Source: Lampropedia hyalina DSM 16112
Lineage (GTDB): Bacteria; Pseudomonadota; Gammaproteobacteria; Burkholderiales; Burkholderiaceae_C
DNA: 64,000 nucleotides
Direction: 5' to 3'
NCBI RefSeq assembly: GCF_900129055.1
Contig: NZ_FQUZ01000002.1
Coordinates: forward strand, 57,518-121,517
The position numbers and the translations under genes are program-made. Positions 37,124-47,305 of the stretch are shown here, piece by piece. The first letter of the stretch is position 1, and each line of letters begins with the position of its first letter. The notes under the pieces are model-generated. The model was not told the DNA's origin. It worked only from the letters and a program-made list of their open reading frames with translations, and made no database searches.

Positions 37124-39823
37124 TCAGAGCACGATATTCACCAGCTTGCCGGGCACGACGATGACCTTCTTCGGCGCGGCCCCGTTGGCCTGGCGGGCAA
37201 AGGCATCGGAAGCCAGTGCAGCGGCTTCGATGGCCGCCTTGTCGGCAGTGGCGGGCACGGTGACGTTGCCGCGCAGTTTGCCATTGATTTGCAGCACCAG
37301 TTGCAGTTCATCCTGTTGCAGCGCGCGTTCGTCCACCTGCGGCCAGGGTGCATCGAGAATATCGCCAAAGATGGCGGCATAGCCCAGTTCCGCCCAGAGG
37401 CTGTGGGCAATGTGCGGGGTGGCAGGGTAGAGAATGCGCAGCAGAATGGCAAAGCCTTCGGCAGCGGCCAGATGGTCGGCCTCGCCCTCGGCCTTGAAGG
37501 CTTCCAGCGCGTTGAGCATCTTCATGCCGCCCGATACCACGGTGTTGTACTGCATGCGCTGGTAGTCGAAGTCCACCTGTTTCAGCACTGTGTGGATTTC
37601 CAGCCGCAGGGCCTTGGCCGCCTTGCCGAACTCGGCCTGGGGCGCGGCCTGCCGCTGCAACTGCGCCACCGCACCGGTCGCACCACTCTCGGCCAGCTTC
37701 GCCCCAAAGCCCCAGACGCGGCGCAGAAAGCGGTAGCTGCCTTCCACGGCAGAGTCGTTCCACTCCAGCGTCAGCTCCGGCGGGGCCGTGAACATGGTGT
37801 AGAGGCGGGCGGTGTCCGCGCCGTATTTCTCGATCAGGTCTTGCGGATCGACCCCGTTGTTCTTCGACTTGCTCATGGTGCCGATGCCCTCGTAGTCGAT
37901 GGCCGTGCCCACGGGCAACACGCCATCGGCACTGTCGATGGCTTTCTTCAGCTTCGCGCCAACGATCTTGCCGCTGTCGTCCTGCACGAATTCCACGTCG
38001 CTGGGCCAGAAGTATTCCTTGCCGCCCTTGGCGGTGCGGCGGCTGAAAATATGGTTCAGCACCATGCCCTGCGTGAGCAGCCGGGTGAAAGGCTCGTCCA
38101 CCTTCACCAGCCCCAGATCGCGCATCACCTTCGTCCAGAAACGCGCGTACAGCAGGTGCAGGATGGCGTGCTCGATACCGCCGATGTACTGGTCCATCGG
38201 CATCCAGTAGTCCGCGCCCTCGGCCACCATGCGGTCGCTGTTCTGCGGGTCGCAATAGCGCATGAAGTACCAGGAGGAATCGACGAAGGTATCCATCGTG
38301 TCGGTTTCGCGCCGCGCGGGTTTGCCGCAACAGGGGCAGACCACACCAGCGTGGAAGGCTTCGCTTTTCACCAGCGGATTGCCGGAACCATCGGGCACCA
38401 GGTCTTCGGGCAGGACGACGGGCAAATCCTTCTCGGGCACGGGCTGCGGGCCGCAGTCCTCGCAGTGGATGATCGGAATCGGCGTGCCCCAGTAACGCTG
38501 GCGCGACACCCCCCAGTCGCGCAGACGCCAGGTGGTTTTCTTCTCGCCCAGCCCTTGGCCGGCCAGCAGTTCGGCCACCTTGTCCACGGCCTGCCGGTGG
38601 CCCAGGCCATCGAGCACGCCGGAGTTCACACAGGCCGCGCGTGGCTTGTCGCCATACCATTCCTGCCAGCCTTCGGTGGAGAACGCCTCGCCCTCCACGG
38701 CAATCACCTGCTGGATCGGCAGGCCATACTTCTGCGCAAACGCAAAGTCGCGCTCATCGTGCGCGGGCACGCCCATCACCGCGCCGTCGCCATAGCTCAT
38801 CAGCACATAGTTGCCGACCCAGACTGGCACGGCCTCGCCCGTGAGCGGGTGCGTGACGAACAGGCCGGTGGGCAGGCCTTCCTTCTCCTTGGTGGCCAGT
38901 TCCGCCTCGGTGTTGCCACCCTTTTTGCATTCCTCGATGAAGGCGGCCAGACCGGCATTGTCCGCTGCCGCGTGCAGGGCCAGCGGATGCTCCGGGGCGA
39001 CCGCGCAGAAGGTCACGCCCATGATGGTGTCGGCACGGGTGGTGAACACATACAGGCGGCCATCCTGAATCAACTGGCCATCGCTGCCCCGGATGTCATG
39101 CGGGAAGGCGAAACGCACGCCCTCGCTCTTGCCGATCCAGTTCTCCTGCATCAGCCGTACCTTGTCGGGCCAGCCCGTCAGCGTGGCCTTGTCGTTGCCC
39201 AACTGCACATGGTCGAGCAGCTCCTGCGCGTAATCGGTGATCTTCAGGTAATAGCCGGGAATCTCGCGCTTTTCCACCAGCGCACCGGTGCGCCAGCCGC
39301 GCCCGTCGATGACCTGTTCGTTGGCCAGCACCGTCTGATCGACCGGATCCCAGTTCACCACCTGGGTCTTGCGGTAGGCAATGCCCTTTTCCAGCATCTT
39401 CAGGAACAGCCACTGGTTCCAGCGGTAGTAGGCGGGGTCGCAGGTGGCGATCTCGCGGCTCCAGTCGATCGCCAGCCCCATCGCCTGCATCTGCTTCTTC
39501 ATGTAGGCAATGTTCTCGTACGTCCACTGGGCAGGCGGAACCTTGTTCTTCAGCGCGGCATTCTCGGCAGGCAGGCCAAAGGCATCCCAGCCCATCGGCA
39601 TCAGCACGTTGTGCCCCCGCATGCGCAGGCTGCGCGTGAGCATGTCGTTGATCGTGTAGTTGCGCACATGGCCCATGTGCAGCTTGCCGCTGGGGTAAGG
39701 CAGCATGGAGCAGGCGTAGTACTTGGCCTTGTCCGCATCTTCGGTGACGCGGTAGGCATCGGCAGCAGTCCAGTGGGTCTGGGCGGCATGTTCCACGCTC
39801 AGGTGGTCGTATTTTTCTTGCAT
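37124..39823 (-). CDS. leuS: Leucyl-tRNA synthetase
   Basis: An 899-residue class I synthetase. It has the HIGH-type motif in [14 protein letters not shown] (about 41-54), an editing domain in the middle with [20 protein letters not shown], and the KMSKS-type [11 protein letters not shown] late in the catalytic core. The frame is open far upstream, but [18 protein letters not shown] gives the normal length and N-terminus. It starts the leuS-lptE pair that bounds the island. Confidence 0.97.
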   Translation of the reverse strand: MQEKYDHLSVEHAAQTHWTAADAYRVTEDADKAKYYACSMLPYPSGKLHMGHVRNYTINDMLTRSLRMRGHNVLMPMGWDAFGLPAENAALKNKVPPAQWTYENIAYMKKQMQAMGLAIDWSREIATCDPAYYRWNQWLFLKMLEKGIAYRKTQVVNWDPVDQTVLANEQVIDGRGWRTGALVEKREIPGYYLKITDYAQELLDHVQLGNDKATLTGWPDKVRLMQENWIGKSEGVRFAFPHDIRGSDGQLIQDGRLYVFTTRADTIMGVTFCAVAPEHPLALHAAADNAGLAAFIEECKKGGNTEAELATKEKEGLPTGLFVTHPLTGEAVPVWVGNYVLMSYGDGAVMGVPAHDERDFAFAQKYGLPIQQVIAVEGEAFSTEGWQEWYGDKPRAACVNSGVLDGLGHRQAVDKVAELLAGQGLGEKKTTWRLRDWGVSRQRYWGTPIPIIHCEDCGPQPVPEKDLPVVLPEDLVPDGSGNPLVKSEAFHAGVVCPCCGKPARRETDTMDTFVDSSWYFMRYCDPQNSDRMVAEGADYWMPMDQYIGGIEHAILHLLYARFWTKVMRDLGLVKVDEPFTRLLTQGMVLNHIFSRRTAKGGKEYFWPSDVEFVQDDSGKIVGAKLKKAIDSADGVLPVGTAIDYEGIGTMSKSKNNGVDPQDLIEKYGADTARLYTMFTAPPELTLEWNDSAVEGSYRFLRRVWGFGAKLAESGATGAVAQLQRQAAPQAEFGKAAKALRLEIHTVLKQVDFDYQRMQYNTVVSGGMKMLNALEAFKAEGEADHLAAAEGFAILLRILYPATPHIAHSLWAELGYAAIFGDILDAPWPQVDERALQQDELQLVLQINGKLRGNVTVPATADKAAIEAAALASDAFARQANGAAPKKVIVVPGKLVNIVL

Positions 39824-39995
39824 GAGGGGTCTGGGCAATCGGAAGGCAGAAAGCGCGGCCATGCACAGACCAAAGCCTGTTGCACCGCAAAGCCGCCATT
39901 TTAGAACCGGTTCCAGCACAGACCGCCCACGATGCCGCCTCTGATGCCACAGCCGTCGCGTTTGGCTGGCATGTGCCTGACAAACAACCGTTTTG

Positions 39996-40007
39996 CATTT
40001 GCAAATG
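39996..40007. promoter_or_regulatory. 12-bp palindrome upstream of the monooxygenase cluster
   Basis: CATTTGCAAATG is perfectly palindromic and is followed by the related GCATTTTCAAAT. It is in an AT-rich stretch about 90 bp before the flavin monooxygenase gene; a second inverted repeat GGAAGG-6-CCTTCC lies at about 40040-40058. Together they look like the promoter region of the 40-47 kb cluster. The regulator is not in the window. Confidence 0.4.
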
Positions 40008-40096
40008 GGCATTTTCAAATAGGAACTTATTCTTTGACGGAAGGCACCCTCCTTCCCTAGCATGGCCGCTTCGCAATTTTTCTGCTTGAGCCGACC

Positions 40097-41455
40097 ATGT
40101 CCACCGCCCCCCGCCAACTCAATCTCAACCTGTTCATCTACCCGAATGGGCACCACGAAGCCGCATGGCGGCATCCGCTGGCGGCGCACCAGCGGGTGCT
40201 GGACGTGAGTTTCTATCAGGAGCTGGCGCAGCAGGCAGAAGCCGCCAAGTTCGATGCCGTGTTCTTTGCCGACGGGCTGGGCATTGGCGACGGAGTGCGC
40301 TATGCCAGCCGCTTCCACCTGGAGCCGATTACGCTCATCAACGCGCTGGCGGCAGCCACGCAGAAGATCGGCTTCATTGCCACGGCTTCCACCACGTTCT
40401 ACGACCCCTACACGCTGGCGCGGCTGCTGGCCTTCACCGACCACCTGAGCCACGGGCGCGTGGGCTGGAACATCGTCACGTCCAGCCTGAAGCGGGCCGC
40501 GCAGAACTACGGGCTGGCAGAACACCCCAGCCATGCCGCACGCTACGCCCGCGCCCATGAATTCGTCGAGGCCATCGGGCGGCTGTGGGACAGTTGGGAA
40601 GATGGCGCATTCATCAACGACCCGGCTTCCGGGCTGTTTGCCGACACCGACCGCATTCACCCCGCCCAATTCAGCGGCGAGCACCTGAGCGTGGCCGGTG
40701 CGCTGAATGTGCCACGCTCGCCACAGGGGCGGCCCGTCTATGTGCAGGCCGGTTCGTCCGAAGCCGGACGCGACTTTGCCGCACAATACGCCGAGGCCAT
40801 CTTCACCGCGCATCAGACGCTGGAGAGTGCCCAGGCGTTCTACCGCGACGTGAAAGAACGCGCCACGCAACGGGGCCGCAACCCGGCGCACGTCAAGATT
40901 CTGCCCGGCCTCAGCCCCTTCATCGGCTCCACCGAAGCCGAGGCCAAGGCACTGCAACGCGAGTTCGACGAGCTGATCCAGCCGGACTTCTCGCTGCTGC
41001 AACTGAAGAACCAGTTGGGGCTGGACGTGGACTTGCGCGGCCATGACCTGGACGCGCCCTTCCCGCTGCACCTGATTCCCGACAACCCCGATCAGGCTGA
41101 ACACAGCCGCTTCCAGTTGGTGTTGGACATCGTCAAGCGCGAGCAGCCCACGCTGCGCCAATTACTGCAAAAGCTGGCCGGGGCGCGCGGGCATTTCGTG
41201 CTGGCGGGCACGCCCGAGCAGATTGCCGACCACATCCAGACCTGGTTCGAGCAGGGCGCGGCCGATGGCATCAATGTGATGCCGCCCTGGTTGCCCGGCG
41301 GCTTCGAGGTCTTCACCCGCGAAGTCGTGCCGATTCTGCGCCAGCGCGGACTGTTCCGCGAGGAATACAGCGGCAGCACGCTGCGCGACCACTTCGGCCT
41401 GCCACGCCCCGAAAGCCAGTTTGCCCCGGCACTGGCCCAGGCGCAGGCGGCCTGA
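40097..41455 (+). CDS. LLM-class flavin-dependent monooxygenase (NtaA/SnaA/DmoA-type)
   Basis: A 452-residue bacterial-luciferase-like monooxygenase that uses reduced FMN from a separate reductase. Seen: [59 protein letters not shown] and [18 protein letters not shown], the NtaA/SnaA/DszA branch pattern. The branch oxidises chelators, sulfones, sulfides or antibiotics. It is related to the gene at 45944, and the two flank transporter genes, so they may act on an imported organosulfur or amine compound. No flavin reductase is in the cluster. Confidence 0.88.
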   Translation: MSTAPRQLNLNLFIYPNGHHEAAWRHPLAAHQRVLDVSFYQELAQQAEAAKFDAVFFADGLGIGDGVRYASRFHLEPITLINALAAATQKIGFIATASTTFYDPYTLARLLAFTDHLSHGRVGWNIVTSSLKRAAQNYGLAEHPSHAARYARAHEFVEAIGRLWDSWEDGAFINDPASGLFADTDRIHPAQFSGEHLSVAGALNVPRSPQGRPVYVQAGSSEAGRDFAAQYAEAIFTAHQTLESAQAFYRDVKERATQRGRNPAHVKILPGLSPFIGSTEAEAKALQREFDELIQPDFSLLQLKNQLGLDVDLRGHDLDAPFPLHLIPDNPDQAEHSRFQLVLDIVKREQPTLRQLLQKLAGARGHFVLAGTPEQIADHIQTWFEQGAADGINVMPPWLPGGFEVFTREVVPILRQRGLFREEYSGSTLRDHFGLPRPESQFAPALAQAQAA

Positions 41456-41613
41456 CGGCAGGCAACGCAGTCCCGCATTCCAGCACCCCCATCTGCCATG
41501 AACCCCCTCTGGAAACCTGTGCGCACGCCCCGTACCGGGCGATGTCGGGCCTGTTGCCGACTTTCTGCCCGCGTATTTCCCGTGTCTGCCACACCGTTTT
41601 CAAGGATTCGTTC

Positions 41614-43203
41614 ATGCCTTTGCGATTGTTTGCCCCGTCCACCTATCTGAAAGCCTCCGTGCTGGGCCTGGCTCTGTTGGCCATCTCTGCGTCCAGCCAC
41701 GCCCAGCAACCCGTCTACGGTGGCACCCTCACCTGGGCGTTGCGGGTGGAGCCGCCCACGCTGGTGCCCATCAACACCCCGGCTGGCGGGGCGGTGGATG
41801 TGGGGCCGAAGATCGTCGAGGGGCTGCTGACCTACGACGACCAGCTCAACCCCCGGCCGCTGCTGGCCACGGCCTGGGAGGTCGCGCCGGATGGCCTGCG
41901 CTACGAGTTCACATTGCGTCAGGGCGTGAAGTGGCACGACGGCAAGCCGTTCACCTCCGCCGACGTGGCTTATTCCATCTTCACGCTGAAGGAGCACCAT
42001 TCGCGTGGCCGCGCCACCTTCGCCCAGGTGCGCGAGGTGCAAACGCCTGATGCGCACACCGCCATCCTGCTGCTGGACAAGCCCGCACCCTATCTGCTGA
42101 CTGCGCTGGCTTCCACCGAATCGCCCATCGTGCCTCGCCATCTGTACGAGGGCAAAGACCTGGGCAGCAACCCGCACAACAACGCCCCCATCGGCACCGG
42201 GCCGTTCGTCTTCAAGGACTGGGTGCGTGGCAGCCACATCACACTGGAGCGCAACCCCGATTACTGGGACAAGCCCCGCCCCTACCTGGACAAGGTGGTG
42301 ATCCGCTTCCTGACCGATGCGAGTGCCCGCGCGGCCGCGCTGGAATCGGGGGATGCGCAGATTTCCGGCAACGCGATTGCCTCGGGCGAGATCGAACGCT
42401 TCGAGAAACTGCCGCATCTGCGCGTCGATAAATCGCCCGCCCGCTACACGGTGCCGTACAACCAGATCATCATCAACCACGAGCACCCCGCGCTGCAAAA
42501 ACTGCCGGTGCGCCAGGCGATTGCCCACGCGGTGTCCATCGATCACATCAACCGGCTGGCATGGCACGGACAGGGCACGCCCTCGGCCACCGCCATCAGC
42601 GTGCCCAGCCGCTACCACGATGCGTCGATTCCGTTCCACACATTCGATCTGAAAGCCGCCGAGAAGCTGCTGGACGACGCGGGCTACCCGCGCGGTGCGG
42701 ATGGCAAACGCTTTGCCGTGCGCCTGACTTCCAACCCCTACACCGAGCGGCGCATTGCCGACATCCTGCGCCAGCAGTTGCAGAAGATCGGCATCGACGC
42801 GGCCATCCATGCCTACGACTTCGGCACTTATGTGAACAAGGTCTATACCGAACGCGCCTTCGACATCAGCGTGGAAGCGCAGTCCAACCTGTTCGACCCC
42901 ACCGTGGGCGTGCAGCGCGTGTACTGGTCGAAGAACTTCCAGATCGGCCTGCCCTTCTCCAACGGGGGCCGCTACGCCAACCCGGAAGCCGACCGGCTGC
43001 TGGAAGCCGCCGCCGTGGAGCCTGACGAGGCCCAGCGCAAGCAACTGTTTGCGCAACTGCAACGCACGCTGTGGGAAGACGTGGCTGCCATCAACATCGG
43101 CCAGCCGCCCGAAACCGTGGTGTACGACCGCAGGCTGATCGATGCCGACCCCACCGCCGAACGCATCTACGGCAGCTTTGCCCACCTCTATTTCACTCCC
43201 TGA
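41614..43203 (+). CDS. ABC transporter substrate-binding protein, peptide/opine family 5
   Basis: A 529-residue periplasmic binding protein of the DppA/NikA type. The signal peptide ends near SSHAQQ (residues 24-30). The body has GGTLTWALRVEPPTLVP, the family signature region around VKWHDGKPFTSADVAYSI, and ERNPDYWDKPRPYLDKVV. AAGGA lies before the start at 41614. No matching DppBCDF permease genes are near; the next genes form a MetNIQ-type system, so its partner is uncertain. Confidence 0.9.
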   Translation: MPLRLFAPSTYLKASVLGLALLAISASSHAQQPVYGGTLTWALRVEPPTLVPINTPAGGAVDVGPKIVEGLLTYDDQLNPRPLLATAWEVAPDGLRYEFTLRQGVKWHDGKPFTSADVAYSIFTLKEHHSRGRATFAQVREVQTPDAHTAILLLDKPAPYLLTALASTESPIVPRHLYEGKDLGSNPHNNAPIGTGPFVFKDWVRGSHITLERNPDYWDKPRPYLDKVVIRFLTDASARAAALESGDAQISGNAIASGEIERFEKLPHLRVDKSPARYTVPYNQIIINHEHPALQKLPVRQAIAHAVSIDHINRLAWHGQGTPSATAISVPSRYHDASIPFHTFDLKAAEKLLDDAGYPRGADGKRFAVRLTSNPYTERRIADILRQQLQKIGIDAAIHAYDFGTYVNKVYTERAFDISVEAQSNLFDPTVGVQRVYWSKNFQIGLPFSNGGRYANPEADRLLEAAAVEPDEAQRKQLFAQLQRTLWEDVAAINIGQPPETVVYDRRLIDADPTAERIYGSFAHLYFTP

Positions 43204-43228
43204 AACTTCTGCACCAAGGAACCCCTCC

Positions 43229-44035
43229 ATGAAATTCCCCTCGCTTCCCCAACTGCTCGCATCGCTGGGCATGGGCCTGCTGGTCAGCCTCTCTGCGGCA
43301 GCCAGCCCGGCGGCCTCGCACTCCATCACGCTGGGCGTGACCGCTGGCCCCCATGCGCAGATTGCCGAAGCCGTGGCCGAAGTCGCCAAGACCAAGGGAC
43401 TGGAAGTGCGGCTGGTGGAATTCACCGATGGCCTGCTGCTCAACACCGCCACCGAACGCGGCGAGATCGATGCCAACGCCTTCCAGCACACGCCGTACCT
43501 GAACCAGCAGGTCAAGGACCGGGGGCTGAAAGTCCAGTCCGTGGCCCGCACCGTGCTGATGCCGATTGCCGGATACTCGCGCCGCGTCCAGAGCCTGGAT
43601 GCCCTGCCACAGGGCGCGCAGGTGGCCATTCCCAGCGACCCCACCAACAGTGGCCGTGCCCTGAAACTGCTGGAAGCGGGCGGGCTGCTGAAACTGCGCG
43701 ACGGCGTGAGCTTCGATGCCACGGAACTGGACATCATCGACAACCCGAAGAAGCTGCGCATTCTGCCGCTGGAGCAGGCGCAACTGCCGCGCTCGCTGGA
43801 AGACGTGGATTTCTCCGTCATCAACTCGCACTTCGCCCTCAATGCCGGGCTGGTTCCCAAGCGCGACGCACTGCTGCTGGAAGGCCAGCTCTCGGAATAC
43901 TTCTGCCTGATCGGCGTGGGCGAGAAAAACCTTCAGCAGCCCTGGGTTCCAGTGCTGGTGGAGAGCTTCCGTTCGCCCGAAGTGAAAGCCTTCATCGAGA
44001 AGAAGTTCGAGGGCAACATCATTGCAGGCTGGTAA
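43229..44035 (+). CDS. MetQ/NlpA family substrate-binding protein
   Basis: A 268-residue binding protein of the MetQ family. Seen: SITLGVTAGPHAQIAEAVAEVAK, EFTDGLLLNTATERGEIDANAFQHTPYL and IPSDPTNSGRALKLLE. The N-terminal signal lacks the lipobox Cys found in MetQ lipoproteins, so it is probably a soluble periplasmic protein. It is followed by ATPase and permease genes of the same type. Ligand may be methionine or a related sulfur compound. Confidence 0.9.
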   Translation: MKFPSLPQLLASLGMGLLVSLSAAASPAASHSITLGVTAGPHAQIAEAVAEVAKTKGLEVRLVEFTDGLLLNTATERGEIDANAFQHTPYLNQQVKDRGLKVQSVARTVLMPIAGYSRRVQSLDALPQGAQVAIPSDPTNSGRALKLLEAGGLLKLRDGVSFDATELDIIDNPKKLRILPLEQAQLPRSLEDVDFSVINSHFALNAGLVPKRDALLLEGQLSEYFCLIGVGEKNLQQPWVPVLVESFRSPEVKAFIEKKFEGNIIAGW

Positions 44036-44042
44036 TCACCTC

Positions 44043-45200
44043 ATGAGTGCCCTGCCCCACTGGTCATCGGACGATCCCTCGTCGGCCGCCACCGTGCAGT
44101 TCCTGCCACCGGAACCCACCACGGATGCCTCGCCGCGACGGCCCGCGTCCAGTGCCGCAACCCGCCACCGCCCCATCATCCGCATCGAAGGACTGAGCAA
44201 GTCGTATGTGGCGGGTGAGAACGTGCTCGATGGCATCTCGCTGCACGTCGCCCCCGGCTCCATCCACGGCATCATTGGCCGCTCCGGCGCGGGCAAGAGC
44301 ACGCTGGTGCGCTGCCTGAACCGGCTGGAAACGCCCAGCGCGGGGCAGATCGAAATCGACGGGCAGGACATCACCCGCCTGCACGGCGCGGCCCTGCGGC
44401 AGGCACGGCGCAGCATCGGCATGGTGTTCCAGCATTTCAACCTGCTGTCCTCGCGCACGGCAGCGGGCAATGTCGCCCTGCCGCTGGAACTGGCCGGGCA
44501 CAGTGCCGCACAGATTCGCCAGCGCGTGCCCGAACTGCTGGCCCTGGTGGGGCTGGCGCACAAGGCTGATGCCTATCCGGTGGAACTCTCCGGCGGGCAG
44601 AAGCAGCGCGTGGGCATTGCCCGCGCCCTCGCACTGGAGCCGCGCATCCTGCTCTCGGACGAGGCCACCTCCGCACTCGACCCGGAAACCACCGAACAGA
44701 CGCTGCAACTGCTCAAGCGCATCAACCAGCGGCTGGGGCTGACCATCGTGCTCATCAGCCACGAGATGGAAGTGGTGCGCGACATCGCCAGCCACGTCAC
44801 CGTGCTGGAGCATGGCCGGGTGATCGAATCCGGCCCCACCTACGATGTGTTTGCCTTTCCGCAAACCCCCACCGCACGCCGCTTTCTCAGCAGTATCGTC
44901 GCGCACGACCTGCCCGAGGCACTCGCCAGCCGCATCCAGCCGCAACCCGCGCCCGGCAGTGCGCCCGCCATCCGGCTGGTGCTGGCCCATGCGGCGGCCA
45001 GCATGCCCGTCATCGCGCTGCTGCACCAGCACTTCGGCATTCAGGCCCGCATCCTGCATGGCCGCGTGGACACCATCGGCGGGCAACCGCTGGGCGTGCT
45101 GACGCTGGCCCTGCCCCACGCCGATGTCCGGCTGGACGAGGTGCTGGCCTGGCTGCGCCAACCAGGATTGCACACGGAGTTTCTCGGCCATGCTCTCTGA
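44043..45200 (+). CDS. Methionine-type ABC transporter ATPase (MetN family)
   Basis: A 385-residue ATPase. Walker A GRSGAGKST, the LSGGQKQR signature and Walker B ILLSDEAT are intact, with the switch His in LISHEMEVV. A C-terminal NIL domain (about 305-385), the ligand-sensing part of MetN, is present. A 40-residue N-terminal extension precedes the nucleotide domain. The stop overlaps the permease start. With the genes on each side it makes a complete MetNIQ-like importer. Confidence 0.92.
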   Translation: MSALPHWSSDDPSSAATVQFLPPEPTTDASPRRPASSAATRHRPIIRIEGLSKSYVAGENVLDGISLHVAPGSIHGIIGRSGAGKSTLVRCLNRLETPSAGQIEIDGQDITRLHGAALRQARRSIGMVFQHFNLLSSRTAAGNVALPLELAGHSAAQIRQRVPELLALVGLAHKADAYPVELSGGQKQRVGIARALALEPRILLSDEATSALDPETTEQTLQLLKRINQRLGLTIVLISHEMEVVRDIASHVTVLEHGRVIESGPTYDVFAFPQTPTARRFLSSIVAHDLPEALASRIQPQPAPGSAPAIRLVLAHAAASMPVIALLHQHFGIQARILHGRVDTIGGQPLGVLTLALPHADVRLDEVLAWLRQPGLHTEFLGHAL

Positions 45201-45897
45201 ACTGCTCGCTCCCTTCATCGCCCCCGCGCTGCTCAACATCCTGCTGGTGTCGCTGCAACAGACCCTCGCCATGGTCTCGGTGGCCGCCGTCATCTCCGCG
45301 CTGCTGGGGCTGCCGCTGGGCGTGCTGCTGGTCGTCACCGAACGCGGGCACATCCTGCCGCACCGGTTGCTGCACCGCAGTGTCGGCACCGTGGTGAACC
45401 TGATCCGCTCCACGCCCTTCATCATCCTGATGGTGTCCATCATCCCGCTCACGCGCCTGCTGGTCGGCACCACCGTGGGCACGACCGCCGCCATCGTGCC
45501 GCTGACGATTGCCATCACGCCGCTGTTCGCGCGGCTGGTGGAAGCGGCGGTGCGCGAGGTGGATCGCGGCCTGATCGATGCCGCGCTGGCGATGGGCGGC
45601 TCGCCCTGGCAGATCATTCGCAAGGTGCTGGTTCCCGAAGCCCTGCCCGGCATCGTCGCGGGCCTGACCGTCACGCTGGTGAGCCTGATCGGCTACTCCA
45701 CGATGGCCGGCGTGGTCGGTGGCGGCGGGCTGGGCGATCTGGGCATCCGCTTCGGCTACCAGCGGTTCATGCCCGAAGTCATGCTCATGGTCATCGTCGT
45801 GCTCGTGGTCATGGTGCAGTCCGTGCAATTCGTGGGCGACCGCGCCGCCCGTGCCGTCAATCACCGCCTGCAACGCCGCCGCCAACAACCTGTTTGA
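45190..45897 (+). CDS. Methionine-type ABC transporter permease (MetI family)
   Basis: A 235-residue inner-membrane permease with five or so membrane spans and the EAA loop in AALAMGGSPWQIIRKVLVPEALPG. The start at 45190 overlaps the ATPase stop by 11 bp. MetI family length is normal. Within this cluster the transporter probably imports the substrate of the flanking monooxygenases or releases nutrient sulfur. Confidence 0.92.
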   Translation: MLSELLAPFIAPALLNILLVSLQQTLAMVSVAAVISALLGLPLGVLLVVTERGHILPHRLLHRSVGTVVNLIRSTPFIILMVSIIPLTRLLVGTTVGTTAAIVPLTIAITPLFARLVEAAVREVDRGLIDAALAMGGSPWQIIRKVLVPEALPGIVAGLTVTLVSLIGYSTMAGVVGGGGLGDLGIRFGYQRFMPEVMLMVIVVLVVMVQSVQFVGDRAARAVNHRLQRRRQQPV

Positions 45898-45943
45898 CGG
45901 CAGCGTTTGCGCATCCTCTCTCTCACCTTCACCGCACAACACC

Positions 45944-47275
45944 ATGTCCCATTCACACACCCCCGACGCGGCCCAACCCCGGCGCAGCCTGCACCTCAAC
46001 GTCAATATGCTCAGCTCCGGCTTCCTGCCCTCCGCGTGGCGGTATGCCGACAGCCGACCCGATGCCTTCATCGACATCGACCACTACCTGCAAATTGCCC
46101 GTACCGCCGAACGCGGCAAACTCGACGCGCTGTTCCTGGCCGATCAGGTCTCGATTGCCGACCGCATCGACCTGCGCCCCATCAACGCGCTGGAACCCAC
46201 CGTGCTGCTGGCCGCCCTGTCCACGGCCACCACGCACATCGGCCTCATCGGCACCGCATCCACCACCTACAGCGACCCGTACAACCTCGCGCGGCGTTTC
46301 GCCTCGCTCGACCACATCAGCCACGGGCGCGTGGCCTGGAACATCGTCACCTCCTCCGATGCGGCCGCCAGCCACAACTTCGGCCTGAACGGCCCGCTGG
46401 CACACACCACCCGCTACGAACGCGCCGCCGAATTCGTCGATGTCGTCAAGGCCCTCTGGCACAGTTGGGAGGCCGATGCCCTCGTGGGCGACAAGGCCAC
46501 CGGCCGCTTTGCCGACCCCGCCAAAATCCACGCCATCGACCACAAGGGCACGTTCCTTGACGTGCGCGGCCCGCTCAACGTGCCACGCACCCCGCAAGGC
46601 CGCCCGTTGCTGGTACAGGCTGGCGGCTCCGGTGATGGCCGCGCCCTGGCCGCCCGCCATGCCGATGCGGTGTTCTCCGCCTCGCAGTCGCTGGAAGAAG
46701 CCATTGCCTACGCACACGACCTGCGCCAACGTGCCCAGACCTTCGGGCGCGACCCCGGCAGCATCGTGGTACTGCCCGGCCTGACCACCATCATCGGCGG
46801 CACCGTCGAAGAAGCCGAACGGCGCAAGCGAGACTTGCTCGACCTGCTGGACATCGACTACGCCATCAGCCGCCTCTCCGGCGTGCTCGGCATCGATCCA
46901 TCGCGCCTGCACCCCGACAGAGAACTGCCCGACGACATCCCCCTGCCCCAGGACGGCGGCCACACCTTCTTCCACGCCACCCTCGCACAGGCACGCGCCC
47001 ATCGCTACACATTCCGCCAACTGGTGTACGCCCTGGCGGGCGGCACGGGCCACCGCGTCGTCACCGGCACCCCGGAACAGATTGCCGACGACATTGAACA
47101 CTGGTTCAAGGCAGGCGCGGCAGACGGCTTCAACCTCATGCCCGATGTACTGCCCAGCGGCCTGACCGCCTTCGTGGACGGCGTGGTTCCGCTGCTGCAA
47201 CAACGCGGGCTGTTCCGCCAGGACTACGCAGAAACCACCCTGCGCGAACGCTTCGGCCTGCCCGTGCCGGGTTGA
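45944..47275 (+). CDS. LLM-class flavin-dependent monooxygenase, second copy
   Basis: A 443-residue flavin monooxygenase related to the gene at 40097. Shared segments are ISHGRVAWNIVTSSDAAA and NVPRTPQGRPLLVQAGGSGDGR, and DALFLADQVSIAD. The start at 45944 follows the permease by 46 bp. Differences in the middle suggest a different substrate from the first copy. It is the last gene of the cluster. Confidence 0.88.
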   Translation: MSHSHTPDAAQPRRSLHLNVNMLSSGFLPSAWRYADSRPDAFIDIDHYLQIARTAERGKLDALFLADQVSIADRIDLRPINALEPTVLLAALSTATTHIGLIGTASTTYSDPYNLARRFASLDHISHGRVAWNIVTSSDAAASHNFGLNGPLAHTTRYERAAEFVDVVKALWHSWEADALVGDKATGRFADPAKIHAIDHKGTFLDVRGPLNVPRTPQGRPLLVQAGGSGDGRALAARHADAVFSASQSLEEAIAYAHDLRQRAQTFGRDPGSIVVLPGLTTIIGGTVEEAERRKRDLLDLLDIDYAISRLSGVLGIDPSRLHPDRELPDDIPLPQDGGHTFFHATLAQARAHRYTFRQLVYALAGGTGHRVVTGTPEQIADDIEHWFKAGAADGFNLMPDVLPSGLTAFVDGVVPLLQQRGLFRQDYAETTLRERFGLPVPG

Positions 47276-47305
47276 GGAAGGTCTGCCAGACGCATCAGTG
47301 GCGCA

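Noticed and set aside
39824-41161. Upstream extension of leuS
   Set aside because: It is antisense to the flavin monooxygenase gene and would double the normal LeuRS N-terminus; the standard start is at 39823.
41092-43860. A 922-codon open frame on the minus strand
   Set aside because: Antisense to the binding-protein genes, which have clear signals, motifs and ribosome sites; the minus frame has no recognisable domain.
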